This document shows, one piece after another, positions 38,793 to 47,969 of a DNA stretch of 64,000 nt. Origin of the DNA: Pantoea sp. alder81 (GTDB lineage: Bacteria; Pseudomonadota; Gammaproteobacteria; Enterobacterales; Enterobacteriaceae); the NCBI RefSeq assembly GCF_020179835.1, contig NZ_JAIUDA010000002.1, positions 744,001 through 808,000 on the forward strand. Direction: 5' to 3'. Each line of letters opens with the position of its first letter. Positions within the stretch are counted from its first letter, which is position 1. A program made the position numbers and the translations under genes. The notes under the pieces were generated by a model. That model worked only from the letters and a program-made list of their open reading frames with translations, searched no databases and was not told the DNA's origin.

Positions 38793-38852
38793 GGCCGGCG
38801 CGCAGAAACCGGAGCGTACCGAGAGTACGAGAGGATTTCGCGCATCGCCGGG
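38793..38852. repeat. Imperfect palindromic intergenic repeat
   Basis: A roughly 60-bp imperfect palindrome centred on CGTACCGAGAGTACG (38815-38829) with outer arms GCCGGCGCGCAGAAACC and GGATTTCGCGCATCGCC. It could fold into one long hairpin. It lies in the glk-ipdC gap (38600-38890), just after the ipdC stop. The pattern resembles enterobacterial intergenic palindromes of the ERIC/REP class, but I cannot assign it to a named family. Nothing else is visible in this gap. Confidence 0.55.
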
Positions 38853-38890
38853 TCAACAGTGGCGATTCACCAAGCTTAAGCCGAACAACG

Positions 38891-40546
38891 TTAGCCACCG
38901 TTGCGCTGATGCAGTGCCGCCGTGACTTTACGTAATAGTGGCGGCAGATCCTGCTTCTCCATCACCACTTCCACCAGCGTCAGGCGACGATCACGCATTA
39001 ATTGCTCCATCACCGCCGTTAACTGCACCGTCTCGCTCACTCGCCAGCTTTGCGCCGCACACTCCACGCTCATCGCGTGCGGCAGCGCGGTCCAGTTCCA
39101 CTGTGCGATGTCGTTGTAACGCTGTTCAGCACCGTGAATCGCTCGCTCAACCGTGTAACCGTCGTTATTGATCAGGAAGATAATCGGCTGTTGCCCGTCA
39201 CGCTGCATCGAACCCAGCTCCTGGATCGTGAGTTGCGCTGACCCATCCCCGATAATCAGAATCACGCGTCGGTCAGGTTGTGCCGTTTGTGCACCAAAGG
39301 TCGCCGGTAAAGTATAGCCAATCGAGCCCCATAACGGTTGCACCAGCAATTGTGCGCCCGGCGGTAAACGCAGCGCGGCGGCACCAAAGGCGGCCGTGCC
39401 CTGATCGGCCAGGATAATATCACCCGGCAGCAGGAAGCGCTGCATCGCCTGCCAGAATGCGCGCTGACTGATTACCGCATCATCGTTTTGCTCAATTTCT
39501 TCGCAAAACGCAGTGTCAGCCAGCGCCCAATGTGCGCAGTGGCGTTGGTAAATCGGCAGCAATGCGGCGAGGGCCTGCGCCATGCTGAGCGGCGCAAAGC
39601 GTTCCCCGCCCACCGTGGCGTGAAAAGGTTGCAGGTCAATAACGCGTTCTGCGGGCAACTGTTGAGTGAAACCGGCGGTTAAGGTATCGGTAAAACGCAC
39701 GCCGATACACAGCGTGACATCCGTTTCTTCAATGGCCCGGCGCACTGCTTCGCTGCTGCCTTCTGCGGCGTATGTACCCACATAGCCTGGCTGATGTTCA
39801 TCGAGCACGCCTTTTCCCATCAGTAATGTGGCGGCAGGAATCGCGCGCAATTGGCGAAGATCGGCCAGCGGCGACTGCAATTGCCAACGCGAAGCGAGGA
39901 AATCGGCCAACAGCGCAACACGCTGCGCGGGAGCCAGTAAGCGCTCGGCGGCAGCAGCGAATGCCGTCGCAACCGCATTGTCCTGATGGACAGGTTCTGT
40001 AGGTTGAACATCAGGCATCGCAATGTGCGCCGCCGCGACATCCACCGCCAGCAGCAGATATCCGGGCCGATGCTGGTGAAGCGCCTCTGCTATCACGCGG
40101 TCAATTTCTTCGACCGCATTCTCCGAAGTCAGCACCGCGCTGGCGGCACTCACCTCTTGCGCCATGCGCAGGAAATGATGGAAGTCGCCGTCCCCCAGAG
40201 AATGGTGCACGCAATCACCTTGTCGCTGCGCATCACTGGCTGGCGCGCCGACTATATGAATCACCGGAACATATTCTGCGTAGCTGCCCGCAATCCCATT
40301 GATTGCACTCAGTTCACCGACGCCAAACGTGGTGAGCAACGCTGCTGCACCGTTGCAACGGCCATAGCCATCCGCCGCGTAGGCGGCATTGAGTTCATTG
40401 GCGCAGCCAACCCAGGCAATATCAGGGTGGGCGATAACGCTGTCGAGAAATTGCAGATTGTAATCACCCGGCACGCCGAACAGGTGACGGATGCCAGCTT
40501 GCTGTAAACAGTGCAGTAAATAGTCGCCAACGTTGAGGGTTTTCAT
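38891..40546 (-). CDS. ipdC: Indole-3-pyruvate decarboxylase IpdC
   Basis: Thiamine-diphosphate enzyme converting indole-3-pyruvate to indole-3-acetaldehyde, the key step of auxin (IAA) synthesis from tryptophan. It has 551 residues, the length of Enterobacter and Pantoea IpdC. The catalytic Glu is in GCANELNAAYAADGYGR (about residue 52), the His pair in CVHHSLGDGDFHHF, and the ThDP/Mg motif is IIGDGSAQLTIQELGSMQRDGQQPIIFLINNDGY. Next to glk as in Enterobacter cloacae. Another 2-keto acid decarboxylase (phenylpyruvate) is the main alternative. A 213-bp gap separates it from the divergent reductase gene. Confidence 0.93.
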   Translation of the reverse strand: MKTLNVGDYLLHCLQQAGIRHLFGVPGDYNLQFLDSVIAHPDIAWVGCANELNAAYAADGYGRCNGAAALLTTFGVGELSAINGIAGSYAEYVPVIHIVGAPASDAQRQGDCVHHSLGDGDFHHFLRMAQEVSAASAVLTSENAVEEIDRVIAEALHQHRPGYLLLAVDVAAAHIAMPDVQPTEPVHQDNAVATAFAAAAERLLAPAQRVALLADFLASRWQLQSPLADLRQLRAIPAATLLMGKGVLDEHQPGYVGTYAAEGSSEAVRRAIEETDVTLCIGVRFTDTLTAGFTQQLPAERVIDLQPFHATVGGERFAPLSMAQALAALLPIYQRHCAHWALADTAFCEEIEQNDDAVISQRAFWQAMQRFLLPGDIILADQGTAAFGAAALRLPPGAQLLVQPLWGSIGYTLPATFGAQTAQPDRRVILIIGDGSAQLTIQELGSMQRDGQQPIIFLINNDGYTVERAIHGAEQRYNDIAQWNWTALPHAMSVECAAQSWRVSETVQLTAVMEQLMRDRRLTLVEVVMEKQDLPPLLRKVTAALHQRNGG

Positions 40547-40759
40547 CGACAGCTCCTTCTTAATGGGATGATCGAAGTATCAGCGATGTGGCTGAATTGG
40601 CGAGATTTTCACCATCAGCGCATGGTGATTTGTGGCAAGCAATCGTTACGACGACAGAAAATTCTGTAAGTTGCGATCTTCGGCGCGTTTCAGCTTAGTG
40701 TAAACGCATACACTGCTATGCTGATGTCACTTTCTCCCCTTTTGAGACAGGAACGCTGC

Positions 40760-41752
40760 ATGTCCGTATTTCCTCATCCCGACCGCTATCAACAGATGCA
40801 ATATCGTCGCAGTGGCCGTACCGGCCTGAAATTGCCGGCCATTTCGCTGGGTTTGTGGCACAACTTTGGCGACAGCACGCGCGTCGATAACAGCCGTGAA
40901 TTACTGCGCCACGCCTTTGATCGCGGCATCACTCATTTCGACCTCGCCAATAACTACGGACCCCCGCCGGGTTCTGCCGAGTCCAATTTCGGGCGCATTC
41001 TGCGTGAAGATTTTGCCGGCCTGCGCGATGAGTTGGTGATCTCCACCAAAGCTGGTTACACCATGTGGGACGGTCCTTACGGTGACTGGGGTTCGCGCAA
41101 GTATCTGATCTCCAGTCTGGATCAGAGCCTGAAACGCATGGGTCTGGAGTATGTCGATATCTTCTATCATCACCGTCCCGATCCGGAAACGCCGCTGGAA
41201 GAAACCATGCGCGCGCTGGATCAGGTGGTGCGCCAGGGTAAAGCGCTGTACGCGGCGATTTCCAACTACCCGGCGGATAAAGCAGCCGAAGCGATTGCCA
41301 TTCTGCGCGATCTCGGTACGCCTTGCCTGATTCATCAGCCGAAATACTCCATGTTCGAACGTGCACCGGAAGAGCAGGGTTTACTGGATGTGCTGGGTGA
41401 TAACGGCGTCGGCTGTATCGCCTTCTCCCCGCTGGCGGGCGGCGTGCTGACCGACCGCTATCTGCAAGGCATTCCTGAGGACTCGCGTGCCGCCAGCGGC
41501 AGTAAATTCCTTAGTGAGAGCCAGCTGACGCAAGAGAAAATGGAGAAGGTGCGTAAGCTGCAGGCCATCGCGCAACAGCGTGGGCAGAAGCTGGCGCAAA
41601 TGGCGCTGAGCTGGGTGCTGCGCGATGCGCGTGTCACTTCGGTGCTAATTGGTGCCAGTAAAACCGCGCAAATTGATGATGCGGTGGAGATGTTAAGCCA
41701 GCCAGTGCTGACAACTGAAGAGATCGAAGCGATTCATAACATTCTCGTGTAA
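40760..41752 (+). CDS. YghZ-like aldo-keto reductase
   Basis: NADPH-dependent aldo-keto reductase of the AKR14/YghZ (L-glyceraldehyde 3-phosphate reductase) group, 330 residues from the ATG at 40760 (AGGAAC ribosome site). N-terminal RRSGRTGLKLPAISLGLWHNFGDS matches YghZ. The catalytic tetrad can be seen: Asp-Tyr in THFDLANNYGPPPGSAE, Lys in ISTKAGYTMWDGPYGDWGSRKYL, His in IFYHHRPDPETPLEE. The E. coli gene is elsewhere on the chromosome. It diverges from ipdC; a role in aldehyde handling beside indole-acetaldehyde production is speculation. Confidence 0.9.
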   Translation: MSVFPHPDRYQQMQYRRSGRTGLKLPAISLGLWHNFGDSTRVDNSRELLRHAFDRGITHFDLANNYGPPPGSAESNFGRILREDFAGLRDELVISTKAGYTMWDGPYGDWGSRKYLISSLDQSLKRMGLEYVDIFYHHRPDPETPLEETMRALDQVVRQGKALYAAISNYPADKAAEAIAILRDLGTPCLIHQPKYSMFERAPEEQGLLDVLGDNGVGCIAFSPLAGGVLTDRYLQGIPEDSRAASGSKFLSESQLTQEKMEKVRKLQAIAQQRGQKLAQMALSWVLRDARVTSVLIGASKTAQIDDAVEMLSQPVLTTEEIEAIHNILV

Positions 41753-41761
41753 ACGCTTACT

Positions 41762-41781
41762 CACCCGGCTCAGGCCGGGTG
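41762..41781 (+). terminator. Terminator of the aldo-keto reductase gene
   Basis: CACCCGGC-TCAG-GCCGGGTG stem-loop followed by TTTT. Confidence 0.8.
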
Positions 41782-41911
41782 TTTTCCGCAGCAGAAAATT
41801 CTCAATTCAGATTTCCCGCAACCTTTTCAGACTCACTCTCAAGGCAACACTGGACCGATGTGGCACACTAGCGCAACGGTGGCAGTGATAAGCCACTGAA
41901 AAGGAGAAGTT

Positions 41912-42268
41912 ATGAAACGTGCAATTTTGTTTGCCGCCTTGCTGGCAACACTTTCACCCCTGGCGATGCACACAGCAGAAGCCAACAGCGCCACGCTGAC
42001 ATTAGCACCGGGTGTCACGCTGCATCTCGGCGATCGCGATCGTCGTGGTTACTATTGGGATGGCGGACATTGGCGTGAGCCACGCTGGTGGAACGACCGT
42101 TATCGCTATAACGATCACCGCTGGTGGCGTCACGAAGAGTGGCGTCGTCATCAGGCTTACGAACGTGAGCGTGAACGCCGCTGGCATGAGAGAGAGCGCC
42201 GTGAACATTGGCGTCACGATCATCGCCATGATGATCGCCGCGACCATCACGACCACCACCATCATTGA
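41912..42268 (+). CDS. ypeC: YpeC-like exported DUF2502 protein, His/Arg-rich
   Basis: 118-residue exported protein of unknown function (DUF2502). The signal peptide ends near AEA/NSA at about residue 24. The mature part has the family core LTLAPGVTLHLGDRDRRGYYWDGGHWREPRWW, followed by a very His-, Arg- and Trp-rich tail ending DHRHDDRRDHHDHHHH. It is convergent with mntH, as ypeC is near mntH/nupC in E. coli. The tail looks metal-binding; this is inference. Strong AAGGAGAAG ribosome site. Confidence 0.9.
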   Translation: MKRAILFAALLATLSPLAMHTAEANSATLTLAPGVTLHLGDRDRRGYYWDGGHWREPRWWNDRYRYNDHRWWRHEEWRRHQAYERERERRWHERERREHWRHDHRHDDRRDHHDHHHH

Positions 42269-42270
42269 TA

Positions 42271-42302
42271 AAAAAATCCCGGCTGCTGAGCCGGGATTTT
42301 TT
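42271..42302. terminator. Bidirectional terminator between ypeC and mntH
   Basis: AAAAAATCCCGGCT-GCTG-AGCCGGGATTTTTT, a 14-bp perfect stem with A/T ends serving both convergent genes. Confidence 0.92.
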
Positions 42303-42316
42303 GTTTTCTCGATGCG

Positions 42317-43558
42317 TTACCAGCCGAGCGCTTCGCCCACCAGCAGATAAAGATTTAACGCCACTACCAGCACCACAATCAGCCGTCCGGCATTTTGCAT
42401 CAGGCGAGAATTGACCATCTCATCGCCCATCAACTCGCGATTGCCGGTGAAAGCCAGCAGCGGAATCAGCGCCAGCGCGATACCGAAGCTCAGCAGCACC
42501 TGGCTCATCACCAGAATGCGCGTTGGATCCCATCCTGCCCAGATCACGATAAAGGAAGGCAACATGGTGATGGTGCGACGCAGCCAAAGCGGAATATGGA
42601 AGCGAATAAAGCCCTGCATCACCACCTGCCCTGCCAGCGTACCCACCACAGTAGATGACAAACCCGCCGCGACAAGGCTCAAACCAAACACGATGGCAGC
42701 GGCATGGCCGAGCAGCGGTTGCAGCGTCAGATAGGCCTGGTCGAGATCAACAATACTGGTGTGGCCGCTAAAGTGGAAAGCGGCCGCGGCGGTGGCCATC
42801 ATCGCCAGATTGACGAAGCCCGCGATGGTCATGGCAATCGCCACATCCAGTTTGGTCGAGGAGTAGCGATCTGCTTTACTGCCAATGTTGCCGTGCTGTG
42901 TCAATGCCGAGTGCAGATAAATCACGTGCGGCATGATGGTGGCCCCCAGTACACCGGCGGCGAGGAAAACGGCGTCAGAGGTAGGCAGTGAAGGCAGCGC
43001 CATGCCGGTGACCAGTTCACTGACCTTTGGCTGTGAGAAAAACAGCTCAACAATATAAGCGGCCGCGACAAACAGCAGCAGGCCGCCAATCACCAGCTCC
43101 AGCGGCTTTTGGCCCCTGCTTTGCAACATCAAAATCAGGTAGGTGGCAATCCCGGTGAGCACCGCACCTTGCAGTAGCGAAATCCCCAGCAATAATTTAA
43201 AGCCGAGTGCCGCACCGATAAATTCAGCGAGGTCAGTGGCCATGGCGATGATTTCCGCCTGCACCCAATAGAACCACACCGCCGGGCGCGGAAAACGATC
43301 GCGAATATGTTCGGCAAGATTTTTGCCAGTGGCAATGCCGAGTTTGGCCGACATCAGCTGAATCATCATTGCCATGATGTTGGCCCAGACTACCACCCAC
43401 AGCAGTTTATAGCCGTAGGCCGCACCGGCCTGAATGTTGGTGGCGAAGTTACCGGGATCGATATAACCAATCGCCGCGATGAAGGCAGGGCCAAGCAGCG
43501 CGAGCTTGATTTTTCTGGCTCCGCGAGCGGCGCGCTCAGCGGTGCGACTTTCTGACAT
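42317..43558 (-). CDS. mntH: Mn(II)/Fe(II) NRAMP transporter MntH
   Basis: Proton-coupled divalent metal importer of the inner membrane. It has 413 residues (E. coli 412) and 11 helices. Metal-site motif DPGNFATN in helix 1 ([16 protein letters not shown]) and the helix-6 [16 protein letters not shown] segment with the MPH motif are intact. Upstream lies a GTATAGC-N4-GCTATAC palindrome that fits the MntR box, so repression by Mn-MntR is expected. It diverges from nupC. Confidence 0.97.
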   Translation of the reverse strand: MSESRTAERAARGARKIKLALLGPAFIAAIGYIDPGNFATNIQAGAAYGYKLLWVVVWANIMAMMIQLMSAKLGIATGKNLAEHIRDRFPRPAVWFYWVQAEIIAMATDLAEFIGAALGFKLLLGISLLQGAVLTGIATYLILMLQSRGQKPLELVIGGLLLFVAAAYIVELFFSQPKVSELVTGMALPSLPTSDAVFLAAGVLGATIMPHVIYLHSALTQHGNIGSKADRYSSTKLDVAIAMTIAGFVNLAMMATAAAAFHFSGHTSIVDLDQAYLTLQPLLGHAAAIVFGLSLVAAGLSSTVVGTLAGQVVMQGFIRFHIPLWLRRTITMLPSFIVIWAGWDPTRILVMSQVLLSFGIALALIPLLAFTGNRELMGDEMVNSRLMQNAGRLIVVLVVALNLYLLVGEALGW

Positions 43559-43660
43559 AGTGTGGACCCTGTCCTAACGCTTGTTGACCCTTGCAGACTA
43601 ACGGGCGCTCAAGGCAAGTGAAAATTGATTATAGTTATCGTAATAATAGATGGTGCTATG

Positions 43661-43683
43661 AAGTATAGCCATTGCTATACCTT
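43661..43683 (-). promoter_or_regulatory. MntR box upstream of mntH
   Basis: AAGTATAGC-CATT-GCTATACCTT contains a perfect GTATAGC-N4-GCTATAC inverted repeat, close to the E. coli MntR box (AAACATAGC...GCTATGTTT). It lies about 105 bp upstream of the mntH start. An AT-rich GATTATAGTTATCGTAATA just downstream toward mntH (from 43627) faintly resembles a Fur box. The rest of the 369-bp mntH-nupC gap holds the nupC promoter. Confidence 0.75.
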
Positions 43684-43841
43684 GCGGTAAAGCCAGTTCT
43701 TGCCAAAATGTTTGCAACAGGAATCACTCTACTCTCGGGTTATTTTATAGACAATGTTTTTGTGGATATTTCTTGTGAAGGGTTTGTGAAGAGGTTGTGA
43801 GCGGTGAGACTATTCTTAGAAATTTGTCGATACCGAATACT

Positions 43842-43881
43842 TATAATGTGGTTTTGATCTCGTTTTTAAGTAACGCGTTAC
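43842..43881 (+). promoter_or_regulatory. nupC promoter region with a 12-bp palindrome
   Basis: A TATAAT hexamer lies at 43842-43847 with no good -35 at standard spacing. A perfect 12-bp palindrome GTAACGCGTTAC (43870-43881) follows; its central CG resembles LacI-family operators (CytR, PurR type), and nupC is CytR/CRP-controlled in E. coli. No convincing CRP site is seen. The regulator is inferred. Confidence 0.4.
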
Positions 43882-43927
43882 ATAGAATACGCAACAAAAT
43901 ACAACCCTCCTCAAATTTGGAGCCGAC

Positions 43928-45118
43928 ATGTCCCATATTTTGCACTTTCTTTTGGCATTAGTGGTGGTAGCCGCACTGGCCTTACTGGTCAGTCACGATC
44001 GTAAAAGCATTCGCATCCGCTATATCGTCCAGCTTCTGGTGATTGAAGTTCTGCTGGCGTGGTTCTTCCTTAACTCTGAGGCAGGCCTCGGCTTCGTCAA
44101 AGGGTTTGCGGGGGTGTTTGACCATCTGCTCAAGTATGCCGCCGAAGGGACTAACTTCGTGTTTGGCAACATGAACGACAAAGGCCTGGCGTTCTTCTTC
44201 CTTAATGTTCTGTGCCCGATCGTGTTCATCTCCGCGCTGATCGGTATTTTGCAGCATTTCCGTATCCTGCCATGGGTTATCCGCGGCATCGGTACCGTGC
44301 TGTCAAAAGTGAACGGTATGGGCAAACTGGAATCCTTTAACGCTGTAAGCTCTCTGATTTTGGGACAGTCAGAAAACTTTATTGCGTATAAGGATATCCT
44401 CGGCAAAATGTCGCAGCGTCGCATGTACACCATGGCTGCAACGGCGATGTCGACAGTTTCCATGTCCATCGTGGGCGCCTACATGACGATGCTGCAACCC
44501 AAGTATGTGGTCGCTGCACTGGTGCTGAACATGTTCAGTACCTTTATCGTGTTGTCATTGATCAACCCGTACCGTGTCGATAACGAAGAAGATCTGCAGT
44601 TGCAGGATTTGCATAAAGGTCAGAGCTTCTTCGAAATGCTGGGCGAATATATCCTTGCTGGTTTCAAAGTGGCGATCATCGTTGCGGCGATGCTGATTGG
44701 TTTTATCGCACTGATTTCTGGACTGAACGCACTGTTTGACCTGATCTTCGGCATCAGCTTCCAGGGTGTGCTGGGTTATGTGTTCTACCCGTTTGCGTGG
44801 GTGATGGGCGTGCCGTCCAGCGAAGCACTGCAGGTGGGCAGCATCATGGCGACCAAGCTGGTGTCTAACGAATTTGTGGCGATGATGGATCTGCAGAAAA
44901 TTGCCGGTCAGCTGTCACCGCATGCGGAAGGCATCCTGTCTGTGTTCCTCGTATCGTTCGCTAACTTCTCTTCTATCGGGATTGTGGCGGGTGCGATTAA
45001 AGGTTTGAACGAAGAACAGGGTAACGTGGTTTCTCGCTTCGGCCTGAAACTGCTGTACGGTTCAACCCTGGTGAGCGTGCTCTCTGCCGCTATCGCCGGT
45101 CTGGTTCTGGCCTTCTGA
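43928..45118 (+). CDS. nupC: Nucleoside permease NupC
   Basis: Proton-coupled concentrative nucleoside transporter (CNT family) of the inner membrane, importing pyrimidine nucleosides and adenosine. It has 396 residues (E. coli 400). Visible family segments: [53 protein letters not shown] (with the QSE nucleoside-site motif) and [13 protein letters not shown] (the second substrate-site NEF). GGAG precedes the ATG. A hairpin at 45125-45144 (GGGCGAG/CTCGCCC) ends it. Confidence 0.96.
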   Translation: MSHILHFLLALVVVAALALLVSHDRKSIRIRYIVQLLVIEVLLAWFFLNSEAGLGFVKGFAGVFDHLLKYAAEGTNFVFGNMNDKGLAFFFLNVLCPIVFISALIGILQHFRILPWVIRGIGTVLSKVNGMGKLESFNAVSSLILGQSENFIAYKDILGKMSQRRMYTMAATAMSTVSMSIVGAYMTMLQPKYVVAALVLNMFSTFIVLSLINPYRVDNEEDLQLQDLHKGQSFFEMLGEYILAGFKVAIIVAAMLIGFIALISGLNALFDLIFGISFQGVLGYVFYPFAWVMGVPSSEALQVGSIMATKLVSNEFVAMMDLQKIAGQLSPHAEGILSVFLVSFANFSSIGIVAGAIKGLNEEQGNVVSRFGLKLLYGSTLVSVLSAAIAGLVLAF

Positions 45119-45124
45119 TGATGG

Positions 45125-45144
45125 GGGCGAGCTGCGGCTCGCCC
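45125..45144 (+). terminator. Terminator of nupC
   Basis: GGGCGAG/CTCGCCC stem with a 6-base loop followed by TTCTCTTCTT. Confidence 0.7.
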
Positions 45145-45310
45145 TTCTCTTCTTAATTATATTTTTCTGTTCTATCTCGCTTTGATTCCTGCTTATCCCC
45201 GCCAATCGCCACTTCCCCGCTAAACGCAAAACCTTTGCACAATATTGAATTTCCTTCGCGGATACCTGCGCCCGTAGCTTTTCTCCATAACGTCACATCT
45301 GGAGAATCGT

Positions 45311-46399
45311 ATGAGCATTCAATTTCTTGGCATGATTGGCCACCGTCTGGCTTCAGAGATCATTCCCGCTAGCGGGCCGCTATTCGATAAAGACTACATC
45401 GCGCGTTTTGCCCGCGCCCATGAAGAAGCCGGATTCGACCGCATTCTGGTGGGTTATTGGTCCGATCAACCCGACGGTTTTCTGGTCACCGCACATGCCG
45501 CGGCACACACCTCAACACTGAAATTCCTGCTGGCACACCGTCCGGGTTTTGTCGCACCGACACTGGCCGCACGTAAGCTGGCAACGTTGGATCAACTGAC
45601 CGATGGTCGTCTGGCTGTACATATCATCAGCGGCGGTAGTGATGTCGAACAGCGTCGTGATGGTGACTTCCTCAATAAAGCCGAACGCTATGCCCGCAGC
45701 GATGAGTTTCTTGCTGTGCTGAAGCAGAGTCTGGAGTCGAGCCAGCCTTATGATCATAAGGGACACTTTTACCAGGCTGAGCAGGCGTTTTCTGCCATCA
45801 AGCCCGTGCAGAAAAAACTGCCGGTGTACTTTGGCGGATCGTCACAGGAAGCGATTGATGTCGCAGCACGTCACGCCGATGTGTTTGCCCTGTGGGGTGA
45901 GCCATTGAAAGGCGCAGAAGAGACGGTGCGCAGCGTGCGAGCGGCGGCGGCGCAGCAGGGACGTGAAATCGACTTCAATATCTCGTTCCGTCCCATCATC
46001 GGTAAAACCGAGAAAGAAGCCTGGGAGCGCGCCGAGCATATCCGCGAACTGGCCGAGAAACAGCTGCGCGAAACCGGCTTCGCCTTTGGCAAACCTAAAC
46101 CTCAAAGCGTCGGGGCTCAGCGCCTGCTGGCCGCCGCCAATGAGGGCGATCGTCTGGACAAAGTGCTGTGGACCGGCGTGGCAAAACTGGTGCAAGGCGG
46201 TTACAACTCCACGGCGCTGGTTGGCACCGCCGATCAGGTTTCCGACGCGCTGCTGGATTACTATCGCCTTGGCATTCACAGCGTGCTGATTCGCGGCTTT
46301 GATCCGCTGAATGATGCGGTGGAATACGGCGAGGAACTGATTCCGCTGACGCGCGAAAAAGTGGCTGCGCTGAATGCCGCTGACAAAAGGAGCGCCTGA
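45311..46399 (+). CDS. SsuD-like FMNH2-dependent alkanesulfonate monooxygenase
   Basis: Luciferase-like flavin-dependent monooxygenase, 362 residues, probably cytosolic. It shares the SsuD outline: LKFLLAHRPGFVAPTLAARKLATLDQLTDGRLAVHIISGG, DGDFLNKAERYARSDEFL, LPVYFGGSSQEAIDVAARHADVFALWGEP and LIRGFDPLNDAVEYGEELIPL. SsuD enzymes release sulfite from alkanesulfonates using FMNH2 from a partner reductase; no ssuE-like reductase gene is nearby, so the flavin source is unknown. GGAGAATCGT precedes the ATG. The first gene of a four-gene operon; its stop overlaps the next ATG (TGATG). Confidence 0.85.
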   Translation: MSIQFLGMIGHRLASEIIPASGPLFDKDYIARFARAHEEAGFDRILVGYWSDQPDGFLVTAHAAAHTSTLKFLLAHRPGFVAPTLAARKLATLDQLTDGRLAVHIISGGSDVEQRRDGDFLNKAERYARSDEFLAVLKQSLESSQPYDHKGHFYQAEQAFSAIKPVQKKLPVYFGGSSQEAIDVAARHADVFALWGEPLKGAEETVRSVRAAAAQQGREIDFNISFRPIIGKTEKEAWERAEHIRELAEKQLRETGFAFGKPKPQSVGAQRLLAAANEGDRLDKVLWTGVAKLVQGGYNSTALVGTADQVSDALLDYYRLGIHSVLIRGFDPLNDAVEYGEELIPLTREKVAALNAADKRSA

Positions 46400-47382
46400 T
46401 GCGGCTGGCTGCACTGTTTACCGGTGTTGCGCTGGCGCTCTCCACGCTCAATCCGCTGTTCGCTGCTGATAAAGTCACGTTGCGTCTGGGCGATGTAAAA
46501 GGGGATCGCTTTGCCGCATTAAAAGCATCGGGCGAACTCAATAATCTTCCCTACGATTTGAAACTGACGGCGTTTGATTCGGGTGCACCTGTGCAGGAAG
46601 CGTTGAATGCCGGCGCACTGGATGTCGGCTTCACGGGCGATCTGCCGTTCCTGTTTGTGTTCGCGGCTGGCGCGCCGGTGAAAGCCGTGGGCGCATGGCA
46701 GAACAATCCTGACAGTATCGCGCTACTGACGCGTCCCGATGCCGGAATTCACCGTTTGCAGGATTTGAAAGGCAAGCAAATCGCGGTGAATCGCGGCGGC
46801 TGGGGCCACTATCTGCTGCTTGGGTTGCTGGAGCGTGCTGGATTAAAACCAGACGATGTCACGCTGCGTTTCCTCGGCCCTGTCGATGGCCGTGCTGCAT
46901 TGACCTCCGGTGCCGTATCCGCATGGGCGCCATGGGAACCTTATATCGCCACCTCCACCGCTGTGGACGGCACAGTGCGCGTCGCTGACGGCGGCGGCAA
47001 AGGTATTATGTCGGGCTATTCCTATGCGCTGGCGCGTGATGAAGCGATCAATGATGCAGGTAAACGTAAAGCGATTGCCGATCTGCTGGCGCGTCTGGCT
47101 AAAGCACAAATCTGGGCGCAGCAACATCCGCAGGAATTTGCCAGCGTGCTGGGTAAGTCACTGAACATGCCCACCAACATCACCCGCAGCTGGATTGCCG
47201 ATGCACGTATTCGTCCATTGGTGTTTGATGCCAGCCTGATCCCCACGCTGCAAAAATCTGCCGACTTCTTCCATCGCTATCAGGTATTGCCGAAGGCGAT
47301 TGATGTCAGCAAAGCCTTTGATTTTAGTTTGTCTGCTCAGGCCAATCAGGTCGCTAAAAGCGCGCCGGGAGATAAATCATGA
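46399..47382 (+). CDS. SsuA-like periplasmic sulfonate-binding protein
   Basis: Periplasmic solute-binding protein, 327 residues. Signal peptide ending LNPLFA before ADKVTLRLGD. The fold region LTAFDSGAPVQEALNAGALDVGFTGDLPFLFVFAAGAPVKAVGAWQNNPDSIALL and LQDLKGKQIAVNRGGWGHYLLLGLLERAGLKPDDV matches nitrate/sulfonate/taurine binding proteins (SsuA/TauA type). No permease or ATPase gene adjoins it, unlike ssuABC, so it must use a transporter encoded elsewhere. Overlaps both neighbours (1 bp and 4 bp). Confidence 0.85.
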   Translation: MRLAALFTGVALALSTLNPLFAADKVTLRLGDVKGDRFAALKASGELNNLPYDLKLTAFDSGAPVQEALNAGALDVGFTGDLPFLFVFAAGAPVKAVGAWQNNPDSIALLTRPDAGIHRLQDLKGKQIAVNRGGWGHYLLLGLLERAGLKPDDVTLRFLGPVDGRAALTSGAVSAWAPWEPYIATSTAVDGTVRVADGGGKGIMSGYSYALARDEAINDAGKRKAIADLLARLAKAQIWAQQHPQEFASVLGKSLNMPTNITRSWIADARIRPLVFDASLIPTLQKSADFFHRYQVLPKAIDVSKAFDFSLSAQANQVAKSAPGDKS

Positions 47383-47969
47383 GTGCATATCAGCATCATC
47401 GTTTACGCGACTTTGTCGGTAGCCTGGCCACCTTGCTCGACCAGAATCCCGATGAAGCCACTGTTCTACAACAGGGCAGCGCCTGGCTGGGCGAGTTGAT
47501 CCAGCACGACGACTGGCTGGACGAGGCTTACACCCAGCCGCATCCCGAACACTATCAACAATATCTGCTTTACGCCGATGCCCGACAGCGTTTCTCCGTG
47601 GTGAGCTTCGTGTGGGGGCCGGGCCAGCAAACGCCGATTCACGATCATCGCGTCTGGGGATTGATTGGCATGCTGCGTGGCGCGGAGATTTCGCAATCCT
47701 GGCAGCCGGGGCCGAACGGCCTGCAACCGGAAGGTGCGCCAGTACGGCTCGATCCCGGCAGCGTCGAAGCCGTCTCTCCCACCGTGGGCGATATCCATCG
47801 CGTGAGCAATGCCTATGACGATCGCGTCTCGATCAGCATTCACGTTTATGGCGCCAACATTGGCGCGGTAAAACGCGCGGTGTATCGCGAAGACGGCAGT
47901 GAAAAACAGTTCATCTCCGGTTACAGCAACCGTTACTTACCGAACATTTGGGATCTATCACATGAGTAA
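47379..47969 (+). CDS. Thiol dioxygenase (cysteine / 3-mercaptopropionate dioxygenase family)
   Basis: Non-heme iron cupin of 196 residues that oxidises a thiol to its sulfinate with O2. The three-His iron site reads His88 and His90 (TPIHDHRVWG) and His140 (VGDIH). A Ser153-His155-Tyr157 triad (SISIHVY), Arg166 and Gln61 lie where bacterial Gln-type 3-mercaptopropionate dioxygenases have them, and the protein closely resembles the Pseudomonas enzyme as I remember it. The position of the mammalian cross-linking Cys is Gly. Whether cysteine or 3-mercaptopropionate is the substrate needs assay. ATG overlaps the previous stop by 4 bp. Confidence 0.88.
   Translation: MSAYQHHRLRDFVGSLATLLDQNPDEATVLQQGSAWLGELIQHDDWLDEAYTQPHPEHYQQYLLYADARQRFSVVSFVWGPGQQTPIHDHRVWGLIGMLRGAEISQSWQPGPNGLQPEGAPVRLDPGSVEAVSPTVGDIHRVSNAYDDRVSISIHVYGANIGAVKRAVYREDGSEKQFISGYSNRYLPNIWDLSHE

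Noticed and set aside
43741..43810. CRP sites among the repeated TTGTGA motifs before nupC
   Set aside because: Several TTGTGA half sites occur, but none has the TCACA half at the right spacing.
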